The notes below the pieces were generated by a model that did not search any database, was not told the origin of the DNA, and was given only the letters and a program-made list of their open reading frames with translations. Of a stretch of 64,000 nt of DNA, positions 26,364 to 35,290 are shown piece by piece. The stretch spans positions 1 to 64,000 of the forward strand of contig NZ_JANQOM010000086.1 of assembly GCF_028289625.1 (NCBI RefSeq), in the 5' to 3' direction. The DNA is from Winogradskyella sp. (GTDB taxonomy: Bacteria; Bacteroidota; Bacteroidia; Flavobacteriales; Flavobacteriaceae). The translations under genes and the position numbers were made by a program. Position 1 is the stretch's first letter. The number at the start of each line of letters is the position of its first letter.

Positions 26364-26828
26364 CTATCCTGGCAACCCAGTCATGGTAAATATCATGACA
26401 AACAGTGCTACGGTTTCGACCACGCCAATAATCATGATGTACTTGGCCGTATCATTGGCACCAGAGGCAATTGCATCACAAGCTCTTGCACCTGCTTTTC
26501 CTTGAAAAATCGCTGAACCCGCCATAGCAGCTCCAGCAAATAATCCAATGATGATTTGCCAAACATAAGAATCTGGGTTGAGATTAGCATCGGTAATTGC
26601 GTTTTTTAAAATCATACCATAAATCACCTGGGATAACGGCGCACCAACAAAAATTAATAAAGCTGTTGCTGCTTTTTGCCCACTGGTTATCATCTTTTTC
26701 CAAGCGCCAATGGCAGCCATTCCCGCAATACCTGTTCCAATAGCAGAGCCAATGGCTGCTATGCTCAAGGACATACCCATATCCCCCAAGCCGTTGACTG
26801 ATGTTTGTATAAATGTTAAAAAACTCAT
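26364..26828 (-). CDS. V-type ATPase proteolipid subunit K (c ring)
   Basis: The 154-residue protein has four membrane helices as two hairpins. Only the second hairpin has the ion-binding carboxylate, Glu 139 in IGVVETVAL, as in Enterococcus NtpK. Ligands of the Na+ site known from NtpK (Thr64, Gln65, Tyr68, Gln110, Glu139) have counterparts here: Ser 66, Gln 67 and Tyr 70 in APLSQVIYG, Gln 109 in AIFQGK, and Glu 139. This suggests Na+ rather than H+ coupling, though it does not prove it. The gene is last in the V-ATPase order and is separated from subunit I by 249 nt holding a REP-like repeat, which may allow separate expression of this high-copy subunit. Confidence 0.9.
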   Translation of the reverse strand: MSFLTFIQTSVNGLGDMGMSLSIAAIGSAIGTGIAGMAAIGAWKKMITSGQKAATALLIFVGAPLSQVIYGMILKNAITDANLNPDSYVWQIIIGLFAGAAMAGSAIFQGKAGARACDAIASGANDTAKYIMIIGVVETVALFVMIFTMTGLPG

Positions 26829-26925
26829 AGTTATCTTATTTTAAAACGTTGTTATTTAGTTAAAATCCTTTAATTTAATTTATTCTCGAAACCTGAATTG
26901 ACGCTTGTCTCTGAGACTATTTAAA

Positions 26926-26990
26926 TGTCACATCGAGCGCCACGCCTTCCAAAGTCTCGTACGGTGAACAGGCAGTCGAGATGTTTTGTC
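26926..26990. repeat. REP-like element D with enlarged loop
   Basis: It starts TGTCACATCGAGCGC (26926-26940) and ends CAGTCGAGATG (26973-26983) then TTTTGTC. The two ends match element C at 30085-30111 (reverse complement) almost base for base, but here ~32 nt lie between them. It lies between V-ATPase subunits I and K. A small GCTGC/GCAGC hairpin follows at 27000-27012. Confidence 0.65.
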
Positions 26991-27077
26991 AACCTTTCTG
27001 CTGCTTCGCAGCGTGCTTTCAATCAAAATATATTTTTATCTCAACCAATGCTCAAGGAGACAAAACTCTTTTCTTTT

Positions 27078-28889
27078 TCATTCTTTATTGTTTACCATTA
27101 ACTTAAACGGTTTATATGCTTCACCTGAAAACTGCACACCTAAATGGCCAGCAAATTCTAACATATTCAATCGTATACCATGCACCATAACTGCCATTAA
27201 AGCCAGGGCAATATTTAAGGTATGCCCTAAGAGTAATGCAACAGCAGCCATCACAAAATCTAGAATACCCATTCCAGCGATACCATCTGGCAATGCCATA
27301 TTATTAAAGCTTGCCGCTACAGCAGCAGTTGCCATTCCAACAGCAAATAGCCTCACATAAGATACAATATCCGAAAATCCACTAATTAAACTCAAAGGTA
27401 AATTAGCAATCGACGCTCCCATACTCTTAAAGAAGCTATTACTTTCTTTGGAAAACAATGCTACTAAAGTTGCCCCTACTATAAACAGCCAATTATACCA
27501 GCTTGGTGCTGGGTTTCCCAATACCAATTGTTCTGTTATAAAAAAGAGTCCCCAAACCAATGCTATCCATCCGACTTCGCTTAAAGCTTTAATTGAATTG
27601 ATAAACTGAAACACTCGAATACCATGCGCCACCGTTAAATGAATAGCACCTATCAGAAACGATAAATGCATCATAAAGTTGATATTATCTACGCCAAAAC
27701 TGGCAATATTTGGAATGACCAAATCTTTCAAAAATGGTAATTGTGCAATTTGTTCAGCACCAAAATAAGTCCCGCTCAACACGCCCCAAATAATGGTCGA
27801 ACCACTCAACACAAAAATTAAAGCACGCAGCTGTGAAGCCATTTTTTTTCTGAAAATGATAGCCAATATCAAGAAAATGACACCATAGCCTGCATCGCCA
27901 ACCAGCATGGCAAAAAACAAGGCAAAAGCAACTAAAAAATAGATAGACACATCAATTTCCTTGTAACCGGGAACAATATCAATGAACTTCATCATGGGAT
28001 TGATAATGCTTATCCATTTTGGATTTTTAATATATACAGGTACTTCATCCATATTGGTAGGCTCGGTAATGGAATAGCCCCAATGTTCTTTCTTGGCCAC
28101 GGAAGTAAAACCATCCAAAGCATCTTTAGGGAGATATCCTCTTAAAAATTTCACTTTGCCTTCAATATCACCCATGCTATCTAGAGCCGTTTCAGAATTC
28201 AAGCGATCATTTAAAAAATGACTATAGTCGGACAATAATTCCTCAAAGCCCTTCATTTCATTGAGAAATACCTCCACCTGCTCTAGTTGACGTTCTTTCC
28301 TTTTTTTAATGTCCTGTAAAGCAGAATATGGCATATCTGGAATAGCGACTTCTTTAAAATTGAGTCTAGCCTTGGCATTTTGCGAAAACAATGCTAAAGG
28401 TATTTTGCCTTCCTTCTCTGTAAATGTGACGGTTACTCGATCTTTTGGGAGCGTTTTTAACTGAGACTTGCTCAACATGTACAATCGAACAAAAATTCCT
28501 TTTTCCTTGAGATAGTCGAGTTCTCTCTGATGGAACTTCTTACCCCAAGTATCAAAAAACTCCAATTGGCTGTTGACGTCTTCCAGAGTTTTATAGATGT
28601 TTTGCTTGACTATTTTAGATTTTACCAATCGACCAACAATACGCTTTGGGTCTTTTCCATTAGTATCTATGACATCATTATTAGCCTTATCCGTCAATTC
28701 ATGCTGTTCTAAAATGGATAATGCCTGATGGGTATCATCGATATCTTGCAAACACCGTTCTATGATATCTCCTGAGGGTGGATTCACCTCTTTAATATCC
28801 ACAACGCCGAGTTCGCCTATTTTCTGAATGGTGGCATCAACAGAATGAGCACTGGTAAAAAGCAGTATTTCTTTCATTCTAACTATCAT
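27078..28889 (-). CDS. V-type ATPase subunit I (a-type membrane subunit)
   Basis: The 603-residue protein has a long helical cytoplasmic arm (residues 1-310, with coiled-coil-like stretches such as DIKKRKERQLEQVEVFLNEM) and a membrane domain of seven to eight helices. The half-channel Arg is expected in SDIVSYVRLFAVGMA (near residue 515). This subunit forms the ion path against the K ring. It starts with ATGA overlapping the subunit D stop, so translation is coupled; an in-frame ATG four codons later is an alternative. Confidence 0.93.
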   Translation of the reverse strand: MIVRMKEILLFTSAHSVDATIQKIGELGVVDIKEVNPPSGDIIERCLQDIDDTHQALSILEQHELTDKANNDVIDTNGKDPKRIVGRLVKSKIVKQNIYKTLEDVNSQLEFFDTWGKKFHQRELDYLKEKGIFVRLYMLSKSQLKTLPKDRVTVTFTEKEGKIPLALFSQNAKARLNFKEVAIPDMPYSALQDIKKRKERQLEQVEVFLNEMKGFEELLSDYSHFLNDRLNSETALDSMGDIEGKVKFLRGYLPKDALDGFTSVAKKEHWGYSITEPTNMDEVPVYIKNPKWISIINPMMKFIDIVPGYKEIDVSIYFLVAFALFFAMLVGDAGYGVIFLILAIIFRKKMASQLRALIFVLSGSTIIWGVLSGTYFGAEQIAQLPFLKDLVIPNIASFGVDNINFMMHLSFLIGAIHLTVAHGIRVFQFINSIKALSEVGWIALVWGLFFITEQLVLGNPAPSWYNWLFIVGATLVALFSKESNSFFKSMGASIANLPLSLISGFSDIVSYVRLFAVGMATAAVAASFNNMALPDGIAGMGILDFVMAAVALLLGHTLNIALALMAVMVHGIRLNMLEFAGHLGVQFSGEAYKPFKLMVNNKE

Positions 28890-29497
28890 GCAACTTCACT
28901 TTTTACCTGTTTTTTCTTTTTCACCAGTTTAGCGCATCCAATCGCTAAGCGTTCCACGTCACCTAAATAAATCTCAATCTTTCGGATATTATTTTGGGTT
29001 TCAGGAATAAAGACTTCTTTAAGTGCATTTTTCATGCGTCTAGCCTCTGCCAATTCCTCTCTAACACTCTCCAAATTCTTCAATTCTAACTTCAACATCT
29101 CCTGATTGGTAGTCTGGTCTTTAATAGCTACTAACGCAGCATCAACCCATAGTGGCGTTTCAAAATAGTCAATATCGCTTTCATCAAAATCAATAGAAAC
29201 AAATTGCTCAATGATAACACCTGCTATTTCACGAGTTTTGGTTTTAAGTTCCTTTACCCTAAACAACTTACCTAAATCGATAGTAGGTTCTGCCATAACA
29301 GCCGCCCATTGCCTCACATCGGTATTGGTTGTTTCAATAGCTTCCTGCAAACGTTCAACGGCTGTTTCAATAGTCTGAATAACTTCTTTCAACTGCTGCT
29401 CTTTCATTTCAAAAACTGGAAGTGCCGTTCGATAGCCTTTCAATTCGTTCTTTAAGGCAGCCAAGGTATTTTTATTCATTAAAATCTTGTCCGCCAT
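28886..29497 (-). CDS. V-type ATPase subunit D (central shaft)
   Basis: The 203-residue protein is a long helical hairpin, with N-terminal MNKNTLAALKNELKGYRTAL and C-terminal ETQNNIRKIEIYLGDVERLA segments that match the coiled-coil rotor shaft of V/A-type ATPases. A basic tail (LVKKKKQVKSEVA) ends it. It couples rotation in the A/B head to the K ring. It begins 1 nt after the DUF2764 gene and overlaps subunit I by 4 nt. Confidence 0.88.
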   Translation of the reverse strand: MADKILMNKNTLAALKNELKGYRTALPVFEMKEQQLKEVIQTIETAVERLQEAIETTNTDVRQWAAVMAEPTIDLGKLFRVKELKTKTREIAGVIIEQFVSIDFDESDIDYFETPLWVDAALVAIKDQTTNQEMLKLELKNLESVREELAEARRMKNALKEVFIPETQNNIRKIEIYLGDVERLAIGCAKLVKKKKQVKSEVA

Positions 29498-29498
29498 A

Positions 29499-30068
29499 TC
29501 ACGCTACATTTAAGGATTGTTGAAAAACTTGAAATCCAACTTCCGCATCGAATTGCCACCAACGTAACAAGACTTCTAGTTTCAGTTTATAAAGCACCAA
29601 TGCTGATAAGTTTGAATAATGTCCAATGGACAAGGTATCCAATTTTTGCCATTTGATATCGAGTAAATATTCCTCAGCCTTTAATGGATTCTCGGGTAGC
29701 TCACCTAGTAGTTCATAACTAATTTTACCAAATGATTCTTCAGATTTTCGGGCCACGCGAAACGTCTTCAATTCACTTTTTAATTGGAACATGAATCTCG
29801 AAAACTCTGAAACGACTTTTATATTGCTATTTTGAAATTGCTCTTTATGTATAGTACTTAACTGAATGCTTTCAAACTTTTGAAAATCCTGTAAGGATAG
29901 ATATTTTGAAGCTTCTTCATTTAATATGGAAACCAATCTATCTGATGCTTCTGAGGTAGATGCATATTTTTTAAACAGTACCTTAACGTCCTGCTGAACG
30001 GTTTCCGAATCGCTAAAGGATAAATTCGGTAGGCTACTGATGAGATATTCTAGGTTTCCGTTAAACAT
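29499..30068 (-). CDS. DUF2764 family protein, V-ATPase subunit C equivalent
   Basis: The 189-residue protein starts MFNGNLEYLISSLPNLSFSD, the YLISSLPxL hallmark of DUF2764. It is mostly helical and has no membrane segment. In V-ATPase operons of Bacteroidota, Chlamydiae and spirochaetes this family occupies the place of subunit C, which links shaft and K ring; that equivalence is proposed from gene order and fold prediction. Here it sits between E and D, separated from E by a 71-nt gap with a REP-like repeat. Confidence 0.82.
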   Translation of the reverse strand: MFNGNLEYLISSLPNLSFSDSETVQQDVKVLFKKYASTSEASDRLVSILNEEASKYLSLQDFQKFESIQLSTIHKEQFQNSNIKVVSEFSRFMFQLKSELKTFRVARKSEESFGKISYELLGELPENPLKAEEYLLDIKWQKLDTLSIGHYSNLSALVLYKLKLEVLLRWWQFDAEVGFQVFQQSLNVA

Positions 30069-30084
30069 GTTCTATTAATTTAAA

Positions 30085-30111
30085 GACCTCTCGACTGCGC
30101 TCGAGGTGACA
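30085..30111. repeat. REP-like element C between V-ATPase E and DUF2764 genes
   Basis: GACCTCTCGACTGCGCTCGA then GGTGACA; an imperfect palindrome with CCTC-TCGA and TCGA-GG arms around CTGCGC. The reverse complement begins TGTCACCTCGAGCGC, shared with element B (12 nt) and with element D (14 of 15 nt). Sequences of this kind are frequent in flavobacterial genomes as I recall them. Confidence 0.7.
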
Positions 30112-30139
30112 TTAGCTTCAAATAATTATGCTTTAAATT

Positions 30140-30730
30140 TTATTTTAGTTTTAATACTTCTACCCATTTCTGACTTAGGTGTTGGCTCAACAACTCGGAT
30201 ACTTCTTCGGCCGTAATATCGTAACTCCAGCCTTCGTCGGTTTTTGTTACCGAAAGACCAGAGAGCAATTGTTCTTTCTTTATAATTTGAGGCGCTGTCC
30301 CAGATAATGCTACTTTCTTTTGAATCGCCTTTATCAATTGGTCTTCGGTGTCGGCTGGTAAGGCGATAGCGACATTATTGCCTAAACTGTCCATAACTTT
30401 AGAAATAACAGTAGTGTACAAATCTGGTGTAAAGGCATCTTTCACCTCGTCCTCCAATATAGATTTGAATAATTTCTGAATGTCATTTTTTACTGAAATC
30501 TGGACATCACGTGCCGCTTGATTTAAGGCAACCTTGCCTTTATCCACTAACGCTTCAGCCTTAGTTTGGGCATCATTAAGAAGTGCTTCTTTTTCAGTTT
30601 CTGCCTCAGACACTATCTGTTTTGCTTTTTGCTTGGCGTCATCAATGATTTGCTTGGCTTCTTTTTCTGAAGCTTCAATAGCCTCAGATTTTACTTTGGC
30701 AATCAATCCATCTAAAGTTTGTTCACTCAT
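30140..30730 (-). CDS. V-type ATPase subunit E (peripheral stalk)
   Basis: The 196-residue protein has a long Ala/Lys/Glu-rich N-terminal coiled coil (residues 8-95, repeats such as EKEAKQIIDDAKQKAKQIVS) and a compact C-terminal domain, as in the E stalk subunit. It starts with ATGA overlapping the stop of subunit B. In Bacteroidota and Chlamydiae the E gene is normally first in the operon; here it follows B. No separate G/H stalk gene is visible. Confidence 0.85.
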   Translation of the reverse strand: MSEQTLDGLIAKVKSEAIEASEKEAKQIIDDAKQKAKQIVSEAETEKEALLNDAQTKAEALVDKGKVALNQAARDVQISVKNDIQKLFKSILEDEVKDAFTPDLYTTVISKVMDSLGNNVAIALPADTEDQLIKAIQKKVALSGTAPQIIKKEQLLSGLSVTKTDEGWSYDITAEEVSELLSQHLSQKWVEVLKLK

Positions 30731-32055
30731 GCGTACTGTGCTTTTAAAATCTTAAACTTTCCTTTTTCGGGCCAATATTTTTCTACTAGCTCGGATGATA
30801 ATCCAGCTTCTTCTTTCTTAAAGTGATTGGATAAAATGTCCCAGCATAAATCCAACGCATCCTCTAACTCCAAATATCGAAATGGGTCCATTAATTCACG
30901 TTGGAAGGTTTTACGATAATCTAACAATCGTAACGAATAATCGTCCTTCACTGAACCAAATTTTTGTGCCTTAACACGCTCTTCCGCCTCGGAAAGTAAA
31001 CGCGCCATGGCATTCATGATACCACGATGGTCATCACGAGTTTTATCATTGACCTGTTGTTTCAAACGGCTTAACGACCCAAATAATTCCAAATAACCAT
31101 CTTTCATAAAAAATTGGCCCTCTGTAATGTAACCTGTATTGTCTGGAACTGGATGTGTTACATCATCCATAGTGGTTACTCCTAAAATAGTTAAACTACC
31201 AGAGCCTTCAATATCTGCCGCTTTCTCGTAACGGCTTGCCAATTGCGAGTATAAATCGCCAGGGTAACCCTGATTTGCAGGAATCTGGTCTTGAGCATTA
31301 GCCACCTGACGCAGATAATCGGACCATTGCGTCATATCGGACAACAAGACAAAGACATTTTTGCCTTGTAATGCAAAGCGCTCACCAACAGCAAGAGCTA
31401 AATCTGGCACCATCAAACCTTCAACGATTGAATCACGATGGGTATGGATAAACATAATGGTTTTACTCTTACTTCCTGCTTCTTCAATACGCTCCTTAAA
31501 ATAGTGGTACTCGTCATATTTGAGTCCGACACCACCAATGATAATGACATCGGCATCGGTTTGTGTGGCGACATTGGCCAAAAGTCGATTGTAAGGTTCG
31601 CCTGCTCTAGCGAAAATAGGTATCTTTTGAGATCGCACTAAGGTATTAAAGACATCAATCATCGGTACGCCGGTACGAATCATATTCTTTGGAATCAGGC
31701 GCTTTACAGGATTAATGGATGGACCTGCAACACGTGTCATATCTGAAGTTAGCTGTGGCCCACCATCAATGGGTTGACCATTTCCTGCGTACACACGACC
31801 CAACATATCATCTGAAAAACCCACTTGAACAGGATGACCCAAAAAACGCACCTTACAATCGGTAGACACTCCAAAACCGCCGCCAAAAAGTTGCAAAGTT
31901 ACCTTGTCGCCATTGAGGGCAATGACTTGAGCGAAAGCCTTTTTACCATCTGGATAAATGACTTCAGCCAGTTCTTTATTGTGTACATCTTTAGCTTCAA
32001 TCGTTAAGATGGCTCTTCCAATACTATCTATATTTTCATACGTTTTCCTTAGCAT
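30727..32055 (-). CDS. V-type ATPase subunit B (non-catalytic)
   Basis: The 442-residue protein has the beta-barrel N terminus and a RecA-like core with the degenerate P loop normal for B subunits (no GKT), the segments RAGEPYNRLLANVATQT and FVLLSDMTQWSDYLRQVANA, and the C-terminal helical domain. It forms the A3B3 head with subunit A. Its ATG lies 20 nt inside the 3' end of the A gene, so translation of the two is linked. Confidence 0.93.
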   Translation of the reverse strand: MLRKTYENIDSIGRAILTIEAKDVHNKELAEVIYPDGKKAFAQVIALNGDKVTLQLFGGGFGVSTDCKVRFLGHPVQVGFSDDMLGRVYAGNGQPIDGGPQLTSDMTRVAGPSINPVKRLIPKNMIRTGVPMIDVFNTLVRSQKIPIFARAGEPYNRLLANVATQTDADVIIIGGVGLKYDEYHYFKERIEEAGSKSKTIMFIHTHRDSIVEGLMVPDLALAVGERFALQGKNVFVLLSDMTQWSDYLRQVANAQDQIPANQGYPGDLYSQLASRYEKAADIEGSGSLTILGVTTMDDVTHPVPDNTGYITEGQFFMKDGYLELFGSLSRLKQQVNDKTRDDHRGIMNAMARLLSEAEERVKAQKFGSVKDDYSLRLLDYRKTFQRELMDPFRYLELEDALDLCWDILSNHFKKEEAGLSSELVEKYWPEKGKFKILKAQYA

Positions 32056-33781
32056 GCGCTTTAAGTTTAACCAGATTTACAATTTTTGATTTTTGGTCAT
32101 CGAATTTGGGGTCATCAAGTTTTAAGTTATTCCAATCGATAAAGGCCTGACGCAAAAAGTTGAAATGCGAGCGAATATCATCCTTGGTATCAATATGAAA
32201 AGGCGCATCGATAATATGTTTTATCATATCGAACATCATGCGCAAACGTTCAGGATTGGTTACGCCATCGATAGGATGAAAACTGTTTTGCTGAAGAAAC
32301 ACCGCATCTAACAATTCGGATTTTTGATAAGTGATATAGGCATCGTTAGCAATACCACGTTCGCCCATAAGCAACAAATTAGAGGCTATGGTCTTACCTT
32401 CACGTAGCAACTCTTTTAAAAACTGCACTTCTTTTTCTGTAATGAGTGACGGATATTTTGAGCTACTATCTATACGGTCGATAGCAGGATATTTTCTAGC
32501 ATCTGATAGTTCCCTAGACAACCCTAAAAAAGCACCTGTACTTAGTAATGTGGCTTGGGTCACAGGTTCATCGAAATTTCCACCTGCTGGGGAAACCGTG
32601 CCTATAATACTCAATGAACTTTTGGTACCGTCTGGTAAAATCTCCACACCTGCCCTATCATAAAATGCTGAAATCAATGTTGAAATATACATTGGAAAGG
32701 CTTCTGGTCCAGGAATTTCCTCTTTTCTACCTGAAGTTTCACGAAGTGCTTGCGCCCAACGTGATGTTGAATCTGCTAAAATTAACACATCTAATCCTTG
32801 TTTACGGTAATATTCACCAACGGCTGTCGCCAAATATACTGAGGCCTCACGGGCTGCCACTGGCATGGACGATGTATTTCCAACGATGTAGGTTCTATCC
32901 ATTAGAGACTTCCCAGTCCTTGGGTCGGTAAGCTCTGGAAAATCCTTGAATACTTCCACTGCTTCACCTGCACGTTCGCCGCAAGCAGCTATAATCACTA
33001 CATCTGCTCTAGAATGTTTGGCAATACTGTGCTGCAATACCGTTTTTCCTGCGCCAAAAGGTCCTGGACTACATGCCGTACCGCCATAGGCTATTGGAAA
33101 AAGTGCATCTAGAATACGCATCCCTGTTGGTAAGGTTTCCGTAGGAACAGAACGCTGATGAAATGGCATCGATTGTTTTACAGGCCAATCAAAAGTCATG
33201 GTTAACTTGATTGTATCTCCTGAATCGTCCTTTATCGTGGCTATAGTATCCGTTATAGTGTAATCACCTTCTTCAACAATGGAATCAATGGTATAGTCAC
33301 CTTTTAGCGAAAACGGGACAAATATTTTGTGTGTAAATAGTTTTTCAGGAACCGAACCTAAAGTGGAACTTCCTGTTACGGTATCGCCAATTTTGACTTT
33401 AGGTGTAAAATGCCACTTGACATTATTATCTAAAGGTTCAACGACCATTCCACGTTCCAAAAACCACTCTTCTTTTGCGAGTTCGTAAAGTGGATTTTGA
33501 AGACCATCAGTTACCATACCCAAAATACCTGGCCCTAATTTTACAGATAAGGGCAAGCCTGTAAATTCTACTGCATCACCAATTCGCATCCATGATGTAT
33601 CTTCAAACACTTGAAGATAGACCAGCTTACCTGGTTTTACATCAATAACCTCTGATTTTAATCGCTTTCCATCTTCTAGGATGATATACGCTACTTCGCC
33701 GTTCATTACTGAACCTTGAGTGTTTTCAACACCTACTAAGGATTCATTAACACTAACAACTTTACCTTTTGCTTTTTCCAA
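32036..33781 (-). CDS. V-type ATPase catalytic subunit A
   Basis: The 581-residue protein has the complete catalytic set: the bulge domain insert (about 110-190) that marks V/A-type A subunits, Walker A GPFGAGKT (near 240), the catalytic-Glu motif ACGERAGEAVEVF and LILADSTSRWAQALRE. It hydrolyses ATP to pump ions, or makes ATP in reverse. It is the first subunit gene of the operon A-B-E-DUF2764-D-I-K. A universal stress protein gene lies 120 nt upstream on the same strand; that gap has a short TCCCAA/TTGGGA hairpin (33840-33860). Confidence 0.95.
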   Translation of the reverse strand: MEKAKGKVVSVNESLVGVENTQGSVMNGEVAYIILEDGKRLKSEVIDVKPGKLVYLQVFEDTSWMRIGDAVEFTGLPLSVKLGPGILGMVTDGLQNPLYELAKEEWFLERGMVVEPLDNNVKWHFTPKVKIGDTVTGSSTLGSVPEKLFTHKIFVPFSLKGDYTIDSIVEEGDYTITDTIATIKDDSGDTIKLTMTFDWPVKQSMPFHQRSVPTETLPTGMRILDALFPIAYGGTACSPGPFGAGKTVLQHSIAKHSRADVVIIAACGERAGEAVEVFKDFPELTDPRTGKSLMDRTYIVGNTSSMPVAAREASVYLATAVGEYYRKQGLDVLILADSTSRWAQALRETSGRKEEIPGPEAFPMYISTLISAFYDRAGVEILPDGTKSSLSIIGTVSPAGGNFDEPVTQATLLSTGAFLGLSRELSDARKYPAIDRIDSSSKYPSLITEKEVQFLKELLREGKTIASNLLLMGERGIANDAYITYQKSELLDAVFLQQNSFHPIDGVTNPERLRMMFDMIKHIIDAPFHIDTKDDIRSHFNFLRQAFIDWNNLKLDDPKFDDQKSKIVNLVKLKAHAKENV

Positions 33782-33901
33782 GTGTTTTGCGTTTATTTTT
33801 CTTTTTACAATTTTTTATTAAATCCATATTCTTGGTGCATCCCAATATTTGATGTTGGGACACTTAAACTGGCAACAGACCTTCTTGTTTTATATGTACC
33901 A

Positions 33902-35044
33902 CTAGCTACCCCTCAACTTACGGACTTCCTTCTCAACTTTGCTGTACCATATACGCTCCTTAATTTCATTAGCACTTTTTCTGTACAACGCCGCTTTTTC
34001 TGGTTCATTTAGTTTATCAAATAGATTAGCAATAGCACTATACGCTGGTACATGCATAATATTTATACCTAAACTAGCTTTATATTGCTCAATAGCTTCT
34101 TCAAGAAAACCGTCTTTCTCAAGTTGCTCTCCAGCAGCAAATAAAGTTTCAAAGTCTTTGATATCCGTTTCTAAGTGTAGGCTAATCACATCTTGAGATT
34201 TGAGAGTTAGGAATGAACATGGCACCTCGCGAATGACTTTTTCGGTAACACTACCTACTACCAAACGATTTAAACCCGTACGGCCTGCTGTTCCCATTAT
34301 GAGTAGATCCACATTATCTATGGTAATGGTATTCAATATTTCTTGTGCTGCATCACCTGATCTTTCCATTTTAGACCAGTTTAAATTTTCAAGCTTAAAC
34401 TGCTCTAAAAACTTGTCAAAATCTTTTTTGTGTTTTTCAAAACGTTCTGCATTTTCTTTTTGTAGGTCTTCTTTAGAACTAAACCACGAAGACGTTTCTT
34501 CTTCAGACACACTCAAAATAATAAGGTGCGCTTCGAAACGTCTAGCGATAATAATAGCATTGTTTAAGGCACGCTTTGATGGGTCTGAAAAATCAACCGG
34601 ACAAAGAATAGTTTTGACATTTAAAGTATCGTCCTCCTTAATGACCAAAACAGGTTTTTCACTATTTTGAATAATCCGCTCAGTGGTGGTACCCAATTTA
34701 AACTTCTCCTTAGCTTTATTTTCACCCGAACCTACCAAAATCATGTTGGCATTAGTCGCAGAAGCTGCCATTACGATTTGATCATGGGCTACACCATATT
34801 TGATTAGTGGTGATTCAACATTAACTCCTTCAGCTTTTATGGCCTCTGAGGTTGCATTTAGTCGGTTTAATGCTGTATCATCCAATAAAGCCTTGACTTT
34901 CGAATTAACGATGTCATCTGGCAGTACATGCATAGGTATTATGGTTGACTTAAAAGTTTTAGCCAGGGAAATGGCAACTGATTCTAGATTTTCCGATGTT
35001 GATGCAAAATCTTCTGCAAAAAGGATTTTGTCAAGTATTTTCAT
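33902..35044 (-). CDS. Universal stress protein, two Usp domains plus TPR-like tail
   Basis: The 380-residue protein has two UspA domains. The first (1-135) has a degraded nucleotide site (GSGENKAKEKFKLGTTTERI). The second (about 142-275) keeps the ATP-binding G-2x-G-9x-G(S/T) pattern in MGTAGRTGLNRLVVGSVTEK. The C-terminal ~90 residues (LFAAGEQLEKDGFLEEAIEQYKAS...) form TPR-like helices, unusual for Usp proteins and suited to protein contacts. It stands directly upstream of the V-ATPase operon on the same strand and divergent from a second Usp gene. A TAATTTTG box lies at 35135-35128. Confidence 0.85.
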   Translation of the reverse strand: MKILDKILFAEDFASTSENLESVAISLAKTFKSTIIPMHVLPDDIVNSKVKALLDDTALNRLNATSEAIKAEGVNVESPLIKYGVAHDQIVMAASATNANMILVGSGENKAKEKFKLGTTTERIIQNSEKPVLVIKEDDTLNVKTILCPVDFSDPSKRALNNAIIIARRFEAHLIILSVSEEETSSWFSSKEDLQKENAERFEKHKKDFDKFLEQFKLENLNWSKMERSGDAAQEILNTITIDNVDLLIMGTAGRTGLNRLVVGSVTEKVIREVPCSFLTLKSQDVISLHLETDIKDFETLFAAGEQLEKDGFLEEAIEQYKASLGINIMHVPAYSAIANLFDKLNEPEKAALYRKSANEIKERIWYSKVEKEVRKLRGS

Positions 35045-35127
35045 ATAATTTATTCTAACGGTTTTAAAGATTTATTATAATCAAGATAGCTTTTAAATTT
35101 GACTTTTTAAGATATCTTGAATCTAGT

Positions 35128-35135
35128 CAAAATTA
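35128..35135 (-). promoter_or_regulatory. Bacteroidota -7 box (TAATTTTG) for the Usp-TPR gene
   Basis: On the minus strand TAATTTTG fully matches TAnnTTTG, ~83 nt before the ATG at 35044. A CRP/FNR-like ATGA-N6-TCAT inverted repeat (35157-35170) lies 21 nt upstream of it. Confidence 0.45.
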
Positions 35136-35156
35136 ATGAAATCTCAAAAAAATTAA

Positions 35157-35170
35157 ATGACATATCTCAT
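35157..35170. promoter_or_regulatory. CRP/FNR-like inverted repeat upstream of the Usp-TPR gene
   Basis: ATGA-CATATC-TCAT, containing TGA-N6-TCA, the core shared by CRP/FNR-family operators. Similar sites lie upstream of ppdK (38989-39000) and pflB (46174-46187). The motif is short and the DNA AT-rich, so chance matches are possible. Confidence 0.35.
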
Positions 35171-35232
35171 GTTTATTTTAATATCTTAACTTGATATTTA
35201 CTTTTAGAAAATACACAGTAATTATTAATTGA

Positions 35233-35240
35233 TAACTTTG
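35233..35240 (+). promoter_or_regulatory. Bacteroidota -7 box (TAACTTTG) for the tandem Usp gene
   Basis: Full match to TAnnTTTG, 50 nt before the ATG at 35291. A GATAAC/GTTATC inverted repeat surrounds it (35231-35255). Confidence 0.5.
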
Positions 35241-35290
35241 ATAATATTTGTTATCTTAAATGCACTTTTTAACTAAATATCAATTTAACA

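Noticed and set aside
26829..27077. V-ATPase F or G subunit hidden in the gap between I and K
   Set aside because: No frame of sensible length or composition was found on the minus strand; the region is explained by the REP-like element and AT-rich spacer.
26986..27360. Plus-strand open frame over the end of V-ATPase subunit I
   Set aside because: It is the antisense shadow of a conserved membrane-protein gene and has no family match or start context.
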